Origin: Anastrepha obliqua
Lineage: Eukaryota > Arthropoda > Insecta > Diptera > Tephritidae
NCBI RefSeq assembly: GCF_027943255.1
Contig: NC_072896.1
Location: 66,978,501 to 67,042,500 of the forward strand
DNA: 64,000 bases
Reading direction: 5' to 3'
Part shown: positions 36,365-47,067 of the stretch, one piece after another
Layout: the number at the start of each line of letters is the position of its first letter
Position numbering within the stretch: the stretch's first letter is position 1
The notes under the pieces: generated by a model
What the model saw: only the letters and a program-made list of their open reading frames with translations
The model's database searches: none
Told to the model about the DNA's origin: nothing
Position numbers and translations under genes: made by a program

Positions 36365-39235
36365 CTTCTTCTTAATTGGCGCGATAACCGCTTACGCGAT
36401 TTTGGCCGAGTTTAACAAAGCGCGCCAGTCGTTTCTTTCTCGTGCTAACCGGCGCCAGTTAGACACACCCAGAGCAGCCAAGTCCTTCTCCACCTGATCT
36501 TTCCAACTCGTCTTCCTCTGCTACCGCGAGCGGGTACCGCATCAAATACTTTCAGAGCCAACGCGTTGTATCAATTCGCACGATATGACCCAGCCGGCGA
36601 AGCCGCTGGATCTTTACTCGCTGCGCTATGTCTATGTCGTCGTAAAGCTCATACAGCTCGTCGTTCCATCGCCTGCGATATTCGCCTTTGGCAAGGTGCA
36701 AAGGTCCAAAAATCTTTCGCAGAATCTTTCTCTCAAACATTCCACGCGTCGCTCCGTCGGATGTTGTCGTCGTTCAAGCTTCTGCGCCATACGTTAGGAC
36801 GGGCATGATGAGAGTCTTGTAGAGTGTTAGTTTTGTTCGTCGAGAGAGGACTTTACTGCTCAGTTGCCTACTTAGTCCAAAGTAGCACTAGTTGGATTCT
36901 AAGGCTGACATTGATATCGGTGTTAATGCTGGTTCCTAAATACACGAAGTCTTTTACAGCCTCGAAATTATAACTGTCAAAAGTGACGTGGATGCCGATA
37001 CTCGAGTGCGCCGACTGTTTGTTTGAAGACAGGAGGTGCTTTGTTTTGCCCTCGTTCACCACCAGACCCATTCGCTTTGCCTCCTTATCCAGTTTGGAGA
37101 AGGCAGAACTAATAGCGCGGTTGTTGAGGCCGATGATGTCGATATCATCGGCATAAGCCAACAATTGTACGCTTTTATAAAATATTGTGCCTGAGCGACT
37201 AAGTTCTGCGGCTCGTACGATGCTCTCCAACATCAGGTTAAAGAAGTCACACGACAGCGAGTCACCCTGCCTGAAACCTCGTTTGGTATCAAACGGCTCG
37301 GAGAGGTCCTTGCCAATTCGATCGGCGCTGCTGGTGTTGAGCAACGTCATCTTGCATAGCTGTATTAGTTTTGTGGGGATACATAATTCAGACATCGCGG
37401 CATACAAGTAAATCCTTTTCGTACTGTCGAATGCAATTTTGAAATCGACGAAAAGTGGTGTGAGTCGATTCTCCTTTCATGGGGATTTTCCGTATTGCCG
37501 TACTGTGAATGTTTGATCGATGGTAGACTTTTCGGGTCTAAAGCCACACTGATAAGGTCCAATCAGTTGGTTGACGGTGGGCTTCAGCCTTTCACACAAT
37601 ACGTTCGCTAGAACCTTATAGGCGATATTTAGAAGACTAGTCCCGCGGTAATTGGCACAGATTGCAAGATCGCCCTTCTTATGGATTGGACAGAGCACAC
37701 TTAAATTCCAATCGGCAGGCATGCTTTTATCCTACCATATTTTGCATAGGAGCTAATGCATGCTCCTTACCAGCTCCTCGCCGCCATGTTTGAATAGCTC
37801 TGCCGTCGGCGCCCGTGGTTTTGTTGTTCTTTAGCCGCGTTATCACTATTTTCACCTCGTCGTGGTCGGGTAGCGAAACGACAATGCCGTCGTGAACTAT
37901 TAGGGTATCGGGATCTTCACGTTCTCTGTGATATGCGCAGCTGTCAGTGTTTAACAGGTTCGAGAAGTGTTCCCTCCATAATTTAAGATTGCTCTGCGTT
38001 GTTCCTATTGACCAGCATCTCAAGCTCCTCGCACTCACGTATTTCGGCCTAACGTTTCTTCTTTCGGATAATACGTCTCTCTTCCTTTTTTAGCCCGCTG
38101 TAGCGATCCTACATGGCTCGCGTAACGCCCAATCGCAGCGTGGCTCTATAGGCGGCATCCTTTCTTTCTCCAACAGCATGACATTGCTCGTCGTACCAAC
38201 TGTTTTATCGGGCTCCCCGGAATCCGTTTTCTTCTTCGGCGGCGGTACGTAGAGATCAAGAAATGGTACTCGTGCATGCCGGTGTGTTGGGCAGTACTCT
38301 TTGAGAGCAGGAATGAGAGTCGAGTAGTGAATCTTCTGGCTGTCTGTTGTGATTGCAGCTTTTCGATGTTGAACATTCTTTGCGTAGGTAGATGTACATA
38401 TGTTTTATGCTGCGCAGAGGCGTGTGCGCAGCTTGGTTGCAACAAGGTAGTGATCCGAGTCGATGTTGGGTCCTCGGATCGTACGTACATCTAATACACT
38501 AGAAGCGTGTATTCCATCTATCACAACATGATCGATCTGGTTTCGTGTTTTTCGATCAGGAGACAGTCACGTAGCTAGGTGTATCTTCTTATGCTGGAAT
38601 CTGGTGCTGCAGACTAGCATGTTTCGGGCCCCGGCGAAGTCGATCAGCCTCTGTCCGTTACCGAATGTTTCGTTGTGCAGGCTGAATTTTCCGACTATGG
38701 GACCGAAAATTCCCTACTTCCTCATCCTGGCGTTGAAGTCGCCAAGCACGATTTTTATGTCTTGGCGAGGGCAGCGCTTATTGGTCGCATCGTTCTTCTC
38801 TTCCGTCGGGGCGTGGGTGCAAATGAGCGAGATAATAAAGAAAAGGGCTTTGATGCGGATTATTGTGTGGAGTGAACGACAGTACTTGACCACGAAGTCT
38901 CTCTCCCACAACAATTCCAACAGCGAATTTGCGCGGCTTTACCTGGCAGATGTAGTAGACGTCACAAGGTCCTACGCTTTTCTTGCCAAGTCCCGACCAT
39001 CGAATCTCTTGAATGGCAATGATGCCAGCCTTTACTCCCACGAGGACAGCAACCAGCCGGGCAGAGGCACCTTTTTAAGCAGCGCACAACCAGCTATCCT
39101 GGGATGCTTCGCCTTCACACGTTAGCTCACTCCCGAACGGGTGTTCGGAAGCTACCCAGAGGAAACGTGGGCAAATCCCGGCCGTTGTGAGCTGCTTGAA
39201 CCATATGCAGAAGAATCGTCCTGGCCACTCCCAAG
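36365..39235 (-). pseudogene. Near full-length RTE-clade LINE
   Basis: This is the most complete LINE in the window. Minus-strand order: endonuclease of the APE type, with IIAIQEIRWSGLGK (near 39.02 kb), VLGDFNARM (near 38.73 kb), NQIDHVVID (near 38.53 kb) and, in another frame, NIDSDHY (near 38.46 kb). RT follows with KGDLAICANYRGTSLLNIAY (near 37.67 kb), GFRPEKSTIDQTF, and an intact YADD in LLAYADDIDIIGL (37144-37155). The C-terminus YELYDDIDIAQRVKIQRLRR (near 36.64 kb) ends in NWRRLARERN-like sequence. The 3' end near 36365 carries the short GAA repeat of RTE elements. Frameshifts separate most blocks, so it is inactive. The 173-codon frame on the opposite strand (38604-39125) is a shadow. 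Confidence 0.85.
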
Positions 39236-39985
39236 TGAATGGCGATCAGTAACCTTCCCCACTTGCGTGGACTTCTACATATGGAACCATCCTCCAAACC
39301 ATAGTTTCATTATAAAAGGTTGTGATCCGTTCCAACATTTACGGGCGTTAATTATCGCACGTCGAAGACAGTCCAAGAATGAACTTTGCTGTTTGTTATT
39401 ATGAAGTATATTGCCGAGCGGAGACCTCTGTAATTTGAAAAAGTATAGTTGAGCTGTTCTTTATGAGCCAAAAATCTGCTTATTATGCATAGTTGAATTT
39501 ACGAACAAGACAGTATTAATTGTTCACCACTGTCGTTCAAAGTATCTTCATTAGATCTGATTTCATTCCTGGTTGTTTTTATCCTTTCCACTGTACTAAT
39601 ATATTCAGATATAATTTCCATATGTACTGTTACCTTCATTTTTTTTCTTTGTTTCAGAGAAGATGCAGATGTCGATTATATATCTGTCAAACTCAATGCA
39701 TATTTATTGATCTTTGTTTCTATAGGATGCTATTCGTAACGCATTCTTCTTCCAAAATGGTTTTTTCCTTTTTCGTTCCGAGTCGTCATTGTGATTACTA
39801 CAGTTATCCTAGGCATTATTATTATTCGTCATTCTTAGAGCAATGGTTTTCTCTCCAGCAGGCTCTAGCCTCACTAGAAAGGATTTTTTCACCTTTCGCG
39901 TCCTCTTAAGGGGTAACAGGCTCCCCTAATTTTGTTCGATATTGAAAAAAATTCATAAAAAACCCGAATTTTTTTGACGAAAAGT
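39236..39985. other. No recognisable gene
   Basis: A 129-codon plus-strand frame at 39520-39909 is rich in Cys, Phe and His but matches nothing I know. Its composition looks like translated T-rich non-coding DNA. Confidence 0.4.
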
Positions 39986-39994
39986 AACTCCGTA

Positions 39995-40249
39995 AGCTTG
40001 TCTCAACCACAGTACTCGTTTGGCTTGGCCCCTTGCAACTTTTTCGTGTTCCCAAAACAGAAAATACCTATGAAAAGGCGCAGATATGACTCAACTGTAG
40101 GTATAAACTCCGCATAGTTGGAAGAGCTCAGGTCATAGCAAAGCGCTTTTTGGTCAGAGTTGGTTTGAGGTAGAGAAAAGTGTTGGTACAATTGAGTTAT
40201 ATTTGAAGAGGATCCCTATGAAGCGGACAAAAGAGATTTTGATGAATAA
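39995..40249 (+). pseudogene. Mariner transposase C-terminus
   Basis: Plus-strand reading gives SQPQYSFGLAPCNFFVFPKQ, matching the third catalytic block of mariner (normally SPDLAPxDFxxFP). The aspartate is replaced by glycine in SFGLAP, so the block is inactive. KRRRYDSTVGINSA follows, then a broken stretch and a natural end DKRDFDE with stop at 40247-40249, 54 bases before the right terminal repeat. The spacing fits an irritans-like mariner 3' end. Confidence 0.7.
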
Positions 40250-40305
40250 ATAAAGCTATTTCGAGAAAAATTAAAGGTCATCTTACTATTTGAACATACC
40301 TCGTA

Positions 40306-40985
40306 CGAACATATGTGCCCTATTGCCATTTTACCACCTTCAATTTACATTGTCATTTTTTTGCCCTCAGTCAGCTTTCATTTGTAAAACAATATACGAT
40401 ACATGTCCACAAATACATTTACGACACATACATATACACGTTTATATGAGCAAAAACATTTATTAGTCCGGCTGCTGGCGTATCTCTGAATATATACCTA
40501 CAATATTTTTTATTATTTTTTTATTATGTTTTCATAAATTTTATAAATCTTCGCTTTTTACTATATATAATATATTATATTTATTTCCTTTTCCCCACTG
40601 GTATGCTTATTTTTTACATTTATGCTCTCTATTTAACGGAAGCCGAGCTGTTAATTTATATTTAAAGTGAAATTTGAGGATTATACTGGTTAAAAAAACT
40701 AAACTTAAATGATATTTCATTATGTGACGAAAACGTTAATTCCTTTTATATGCATGCAGTTTCCCACACTGCTGAAATTTTATTTATGTATATATGAACG
40801 TCTTTAACTGTTTGAGAAAATAATCCTCTTTAGCATTTATTACTGCTGCATATTATACTTATACTTCTGAAATCCGCAAGCTCTCCTGGAACTCGTGTGT
40901 TTGACCGAGGCTGTTCAACCTTCGTTTTACTAAAGGTCACACATTTTCTTTAGTACGACAAATTGAAGCAATAATCAATTTACCC
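40306..40985. other. No recognisable gene
   Basis: AT-rich spacer with TATA-type runs (near 40561-40580). No coding similarity. Confidence 0.5.
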
Positions 40986-40989
40986 CGAG

Positions 40990-41320
40990 TCTGAGATTAT
41001 TAAATTTGAGGAATTGATTTCAAATGAGCTGCTAGGTGATATGGAGCCTCCTCAGGCACTACGCAAAACAAAGTCACTCGCTTCGAAAGATGTTAGAGCC
41101 GATTTCATCAAGAACTTATGGTTAAAAAATTGTCGCAAACAACGAGAACAGTCCTGGCGTATCAAAAGACAGGCGAGATGATTTAGCTCAAATCGCCGAT
41201 CAAATGTGGAAAGTTTTTGATAAGGTGTATATCTTCAGTGTGGAAGAAGCAGCTCCGTTATAAAGATCGCTGAAAGCAGTACAACAAAAATTGGGCAAAT
41301 TAACTAGACGACTGAATATA
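40990..41320 (+). pseudogene. Gypsy-type LTR retrotransposon gag fragment
   Basis: Plus-strand translation reads EIIKFEELISNELLGDMEPP, then QALRKTKSLASKDVRADFIK and NLWLKN. After a frame change come DDLAQIADQMWKV and FSVEEAAPL. This order (LLSNEELGD-like, PxxxLRxxxxLA, LWLxxLP-like, LAxxAD) is typical of the capsid part of gypsy-group Gag. No LTR, primer-binding site, protease, RT or integrase was found nearby, so this is an isolated relic. Confidence 0.65.
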
Positions 41321-41384
41321 TAATATATGCATAAATAAACATAATAATAAACATAATTTTTTTATGAAATATGTACCACAATTT

Positions 41385-42800
41385 GAAAAACAACCTCTTC
41401 AACTTCCATGGTCAACTTAAAAAACTTAAATATAAACGGAATAAGCTTCATATAGAATCTAAGATTGAATATATCTTTATAAATTACTAGCATTGCTTAA
41501 AAACATTCAACTGTTTAAATAAATTTTTGTACAGAAACTATATTCTTCGGATTGACGAGAATATTAAGTCTAATCCTAAGGCCTTTTGGCGATTTGTTAA
41601 CTCTAAAAAGTCAAGCGCTGGAGTCCCTTCTGCGGTTCGTTTGAATCACTAATCAGCTTCTACTCCTGTGGGCGTAGCCAATTTGTTTGCCGATTTTATC
41701 AAATCTAATTTCACTAGTCATCATACGTACTCGTTTCCTTCTTCTCATGATAATCCACTTTAAGCTTTGAATTTTGGCTTTTTAAGCCTTGTCTCTCTGG
41801 ACATTGAGAATGGGATTTTGGATTTAAAACCTTCTTCGCAGACTGATGAGGATGGGCTGTCCGTAATTTTTCTTAAAAACTGTCCGGCTACTGTCATTTC
41901 ACTCAAACTAGTTTTTAATACATCTTTATCTTCGGGAGTTTTATCAACGATTGGAAAATCACAACTATCACCACCATTTTCAAAAGTGGCAAAAAAATGA
42001 TGTGTGGAACTATAGGCCGATCTCGAAGCTTTCTATTATTTCTAAACTAAGGAATTGTAAATGAAAAAATGTATTTTGCAACTAAGAGCTTAATATTGCC
42101 CAATCAACATGAATTTATCCGGGTAGGTCTACAGTTTCAAACCTGGCTGCTTTTGGTGAATATTGCTTTGGAACTTTATCTGAAGGTTTTCACGTCGATT
42201 TTGTTTACACGGACTTTTCTAAAGCATTTGATAGAGTTTCTCATACAATTCTATTATTCTTTTGTAAGCTGATGATTTGAAAATAGTTTCTGCAATTAGA
42301 AAAAATGAGGATGCTCCTATGTTGCAAACGAAAATTAATGCGTTCGTTCGCTGGTGCAGCAACTATGGCATCTCTCTAAATATTAAGAAATGTTTTCATG
42401 TCACCTTCGCCAAAACTCAAAATGTTTTTCAGTCATCTTACAGCATTGATAATACTTTACGTCAATCTGTTCATGAATTCAAAGATCTGACTCACATTTT
42501 TCTTTCAGCAGTCACATTAACTTTATTGTATCCACTTGTTACCTAATCTTAGGTTGCATACGGCGAAATAGCTCGATGTTCTCGGACTCTTACACTCACA
42601 AATTACTTTTTACCTCCTTTGTTCGCTCTAGATTAGAATATGCAACATTCTAAGAATGAATTTTATAAATTTCTAAACTCTTTTTTTCTAATTTATTTAA
42701 TAATTATCTGCAGTAATTTAAGCTAATATTAGATCTTAATGGTTTGTAAAAAAAATAATTATCTTTTAGAGTTGAAATAAACGAAAGCGAAACATAATAA
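41385..42800 (+). pseudogene. Jockey-type LINE ORF2, internally deleted
   Basis: Plus-strand order: pre-RT linker (LKKLKYKRNKLHIE, near 41.42 kb), YILRIDENIKSNPKAFWRFV (near 41.55 kb), a GILDLKPSSQTDEDGLSVIF block (near 41.83 kb), and motif A as TDFSKAFDRVSHTILL (near 42.22 kb). The sequence then jumps almost directly to the catalytic box, which reads stop-ADD (42265-42276) because TAA replaces the Tyr codon. The next segment (NAFVRWCSNYGISLNIKKCF) is the thumb region. The 3' portion matches 10.38 kb and ends in an A-rich tail near 42.8 kb. It is dead because the region between motifs A and C is lost. Confidence 0.75.
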
Positions 42801-43489
42801 TTTTTATTGTTAATCCAATGTTGTTATAAAACAGGATACAGCCCTAAATAAATTTGAAGAAGAAGAAATATGTAACAATAACAACAAAAGGTATGGATTA
42901 TTGCTATACAAAAGTGATAATAACATCAACTGTTATTTGTGAAACGGCCAAATCTGATTAGTTCATTGTTCATTCTATAAGCTTAATAACAAATCATTAA
43001 TTATAAGCAATACCTACAACATATGTAATCAATTAACCATTCTACTGCTTTATTGTTGTATAACTTCATGCCACACTAGCGCACGAATATTATTACAAAG
43101 CCGTCACAGCGCATAGCGTTGCATAATTTAATTACAGTAAGCACCATAAATAAATCATAAATGCATCAATAAGCAGTTTTTTTAAATAAATATAATTTGC
43201 ATTTGAAAACGTAAATTTAATAACGCCGACGGCAACAAAAAAGGTCAGCATGAAGTAGTTACGTAATAAAAATTGTATAGGTATGCGCAAAAATCAGTGG
43301 CAGAAGCATAAATTTCACGAAGGATTTGTACTGGTTTAGATAACAAAAATAAGAGATAAATAACTGATAAAATAAATAAAGTCAAGTGATCTCTATACAA
43401 TGGTATTTTCAACAAAACATTTCGATATTCGACATTTTTTTTCAATCGCTCATGTGCTTACATAAAGATTTTAGTTTCTTATTTGTTTG
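42801..43489. other. No recognisable gene
   Basis: AT-rich spacer. No motif recognised. Confidence 0.5.
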
Positions 43490-43491
43490 AT

Positions 43492-44620
43492 TTATTTAAC
43501 TATAGACTGTTTCTCAAAAGCTTGAGATTTTAAAATGATAATGCAAAAGAAAAATATTGTTGAAATGAATTTTTTTCGGCTTAGTCTGGTAAATAAGTTC
43601 ATGGCATTTACATATTTTTTGAATATGACATCTGGCATATGTTCACTCCCGCTATGAGTTATATGGGCTATTCGATCAGTCCAATTTTTTGCTACTTTTT
43701 CCAATCAATAATTCTGAATAAGTCCAATAAGCAAAAAAACGATGATCATTTGGCTTCAATTTTTGCACGAGCTGTATTTTTTAGTTACGTAAGCCAAAAT
43801 TCTTTTGTAAATATTCGACGTAGTCAAAGGACAACTGCCAACAAATTGAGAACGACGACGAACCGATATTTTGGCGTCTTCTTCAACACTTCGCAGATTT
43901 ATTTTTTTCAAAGTAAACTTCCACAGTTTTGAAGAGTTATTCTGGCGTTAAACGATTCATGATGCTTTCCGAATCGTAGGTTAGGTTAGGTTATGGTAGA
44001 AGTCGGTTTGTACGATCAATTCACTTAGACCTGGAGCCGAAATAAGACTGACCTTGAATATAACACTAATATTATTTAGGACTGCTCGGCATTCCAGTGC
44101 AATCTTTGATCTTAGAATAGCCGCATTAATTGATTTAATGGCCGCCTGGCTATCCGAGAATATATTTATAGTACGTAGCTACTTCTTTTATAGCTAGAAT
44201 AAGATATAAACGCTGCAGTAGTCTGATGGTCGAACGGATAGTTCAAGTCTTAATTCCTTCGAAACTACCCCATAGCCAACTTTCTAGCTTAGAACTATCT
44301 GTGAACTAGTGTTGAAAAATATAAAAGTAGAATAGTCTATTTATTGACTGTGACTATTCAGAGTGTGCAAAATATAGGCGTGGCCAAACCACCGGTCTTT
44401 CCATAGCGCCATACTTTTAAGTTTAAGCGACAAAACGTGTCTTCCTACAAGATTTAGTGCAGGCAAGTTGATTGGCACTTTCAGCGCTTTGTTCGGGGTG
44501 TTCCTTAAGTTCCTAAAGTTCCAAACCTTACTGAACAGAAATGTCAACACAGTTTGCCGTTCTCAGATATCGATGCCATAATTATCGATATCGAAAGTTC
44601 TCATGTAGCTTAAAAAGCTC
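43492..44620 (-). mobile_element. Mariner remnant interrupted by LINE fragment
   Basis: Minus-strand leader sequence at 44.52-44.62 kb matches the leader of the 30.4-kb mariner (shared ttactgaacagaaatgtca). It is separated by an I-type LINE piece from the transposase start at about 43.96 kb (MNRLTPE, as in the 47-kb copy). The reading then gives ISVRRRSQFVG of the second helix-turn-helix and KIQLVQKLKPNDH. It jumps straight to the C-terminus (EKVAKNWTDRIAHITHSGSE, MPDVIFKK) at 43492-43704. The whole catalytic core is deleted. Confidence 0.6.
43985..44515 (-). pseudogene. I-type LINE fragment inside mariner
   Basis: Minus-strand reading gives an RT tail (ALKVPINLPALNLVGRHVLS, near 44.48 kb) and an RNase H block (FSDSQAAIKSINAAILRSKI, near 44.14 kb). 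The fragment ends near 43985 in a taacctaacctaacc tail, typical of LINE 3' ends. RNase H keeps the DSQA motif with its catalytic Asp, but the frame is broken. Confidence 0.6.
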
Positions 44621-44867
44621 TCGATAGTATCAAGTATCACACGAACAGGACAGAAAGACATAGTTAAATCGATTCCTCTCTCATATGGTATTAATTCAAT
44701 ATAGATGATTTGGATTTTATAAGCTTTCAAATCACAACAGTTATTTGATATAAGAAATTATAATTATTTTTTTTTTGTAAATACTAGAAAGCTCGGATAA
44801 AAAAAATAGTCAGATTTTTTAAATTTGGATTAAGTTATCAAGTTAGACTCAAGGGCGTACTGATAGA

Positions 44868-45120
44868 CATCTTCCTCTTGATCGGCGTGATAACCACTTA
44901 CGCGATTTCGGCCAAGTTTAATAAAGCGCGCGAGTCGTTTCTTTCTCGCGCTAACCGGCGCCAGTTGAAAACACCAAGTCAAGTCCAGCCATCGAAGCCT
45001 TTGGATCTTTATTCGCTGTGCTATGTCTATGTTGTCGTAAAACTCATACAACTCATTGTTCCAAACCTGCGATATTCACTGCACCGTCACCAAGGGACGC
45101 CTCGTCAGATGTTGTCATAG
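44868..45120 (-). pseudogene. RTE-clade LINE, 3' fragment
   Basis: The segment matches the 3' end of the 36.4-kb RTE (cttacgcgattt and gctaaccggcgccagtt shared) with an internal deletion. On the minus strand it reads YEFYDNIDIAQRIKIQRLRW (from 45051) and ends near 44868 with the GAA-type repeat. This is the third copy of the same 3' end in the window. Confidence 0.75.
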
Positions 45121-46963
45121 ATAGACTATGCTCGGCTGAAAAATGCATTCTTTTAGAGTAATGATAGAAGAATATTTTGAATTCAGATGGAATTAAATTC
45201 TTAGTAAAAATTAATTTGCAATATGAAGTCCGAGGAAATGCCAAAATAGTTTTCAAGCCCATTGGTTTGTGCCGAGAAGTTAAATATGTACAATTTGTCA
45301 AATATTCCAGCAACTCTTCCCATACACACTTCCGGACCTTAAAGATCATTTTCATTATTTGGCCGTGATTTGGAATTTATTTTTTTAAATTGTAATAATG
45401 TTTTTTTTGTTTTAAATTATTATTTTCTTTGTAGAACATTGAACGTGGTTTTCATTTTCTTTTATGTGCACCTATGTTGTTTTGTACCTAACTATGTATA
45501 TGTAATGTAATAAAACCCATAAATATTTACTCAATTATGTATTAATATATATGAGCGGACTTTATACAAACCCTTATCCAACAAAATCCTGGTTCCATGC
45601 TTACTCATGCCAATGAATAAGTTTTTTCTGCCCAGCCTAAAAAGCTCCTGCGACTATTACACTTTCGACTCTGTTCACTTGAAAGTGAAAAAAGAAAGTG
45701 AAATGGAAGTGCCCTTTCTTGCAAATTTCATATTTTGGAACATTGCTGAGCTCCTATACCCTTACCAGAACCAAAAACCAATTTATCGACCACACCGTTG
45801 AGCGATCTACAGCAAACTAATAAAAATTTGCAGTTGCGACCATTTTTATCGAAGACATTCGACTCACAAACCCTACAATAGTCTGATAGGCAAAACATTT
45901 TTTTTTTATTTCTAGCTGTTGTGAATAAATACCACACATCTCTTCAGCCACTTCGTCTATGTAGCATAGACTTAATCGGACCATAATCTTGTTGCAGGTT
46001 GTCGTTAGCCTGTTACTGCTAGGAGACGAATGTTTTCTGTAAACAAGTATTTTACTGTAGAGTACTCACTGCTCTTGAGCGCAAGCTTCAGTGAATAGTT
46101 CACGTAAATTTGGCAATTTCTAAGTGTAGTTATGTTTATTAATTTAAACTTCAGTCGATATTCGGGCAGATCTCCACTAAAGAAGACCAGCGTCGTTCTC
46201 AGCATTTTTTGTGGGGTGGGGATCGTAAATTTCTTCTTTAGAGCTGGCCAATAAGCCACCCTACTAAAAATCCTAACGATAGCCGTACATAACTTGGGAA
46301 GCCAGCCCCAGTTGTAATTGCTTCTACATGGCGAGTACTTATGTCCAGATCAACGTATATCTTACTTAGCAAAACTATTGATATAATTTTATAGATTTTA
46401 TTAATTCAACTAGGGCATCAATTATTCAATGCTTTAAACCAAATGATTTCCCCAATTCGCCAGCAAACAAATGTTATACAAGAGCCCTCTTTGCCATAAC
46501 TTTGTCTGTAGTATGTATGTGCATCCATATGTAGCCGGTTTATATGTGTGCATAGTTACGCATCGAAAATATGCATCGACATGCACGCAATTTAGACTTA
46601 TGACATACTTACACTCGTACACCCATCGCACTAAATCAATTACAGTCAATTGTAATTGCTTTGAATAGGCTCGGGTCAATTTATATCAAATGTATTTTCG
46701 TGTTGATTGCTATTAGCTTGGTATTTTTTATTCTTCTAACATATAGATTTTTTTTAAACAGAATTGAAATCAAATAGCATTGAATAGATTGTTCAGTGGA
46801 AAAAATAAGCAGTAAATTAAATTACTTTTAATAAATCATACTTTATCTACTTACATACATAATTTTTTTAACGTTTGTATAGTTTTTTCTTTATGTGTAT
46901 ATTAGATTGTACCAAGAATATATGGGAAAAAATTGTTTACAAAATTTTATATACATACATATA
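45121..46963. other. No recognisable gene
   Basis: About 1.8 kb of AT-rich DNA. Overlapping short ORFs on both strands (45053-45355, 45607-45801, 46434-46679) show no family features. Confidence 0.5.
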
Positions 46964-46995
46964 GGGTGTTTTTTTTTAGAGGTTAGGTTTTCAAG
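46964..46995 (+). repeat. Left terminal inverted repeat of mariner
   Basis: This segment is complementary to 47860-47890, with the core agaggttaggttttcaag matched perfectly. It would be the transposase binding site. Confidence 0.85.
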
Positions 46996-47067
46996 ATGAA
47001 ATAAAACGTATATAGTTTAATGTTATGGCCAAGAATTTAGCTTTATTATAAAGATAAGGGTTTGCCA

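Larger units (their letters stand above)
34210..40303 (+). mobile_element. Mariner remnant split by nested LINEs
   Basis: The left boundary reads TA then cgaggtgtgttcaaaaagca. The right boundary is its inverted counterpart (on the minus strand, cgaggtatgttcaaatagta), also followed by TA. The two termini differ at about 3 of 20 bases, and the flanking TA on both sides is the expected mariner target duplication. Mariner C-terminal coding sequence lies just inside the right end. The interval holds several minus-strand LINE pieces. I infer that one mariner of about 1.3 kb has been invaded and mostly replaced. Two independent mariner ends are the alternative. Confidence 0.5.

Noticed and set aside
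38604..39125. 173-codon plus-strand open frame
   Set aside because: It lies opposite the endonuclease region of the minus-strand RTE element, whose motifs (QEIRW, GDFNA) explain the sequence. The frame is a shadow.
39520..39909. 129-codon plus-strand frame
   Set aside because: It is a Phe/Cys/His-rich translation of T-rich DNA with no recognisable motif.
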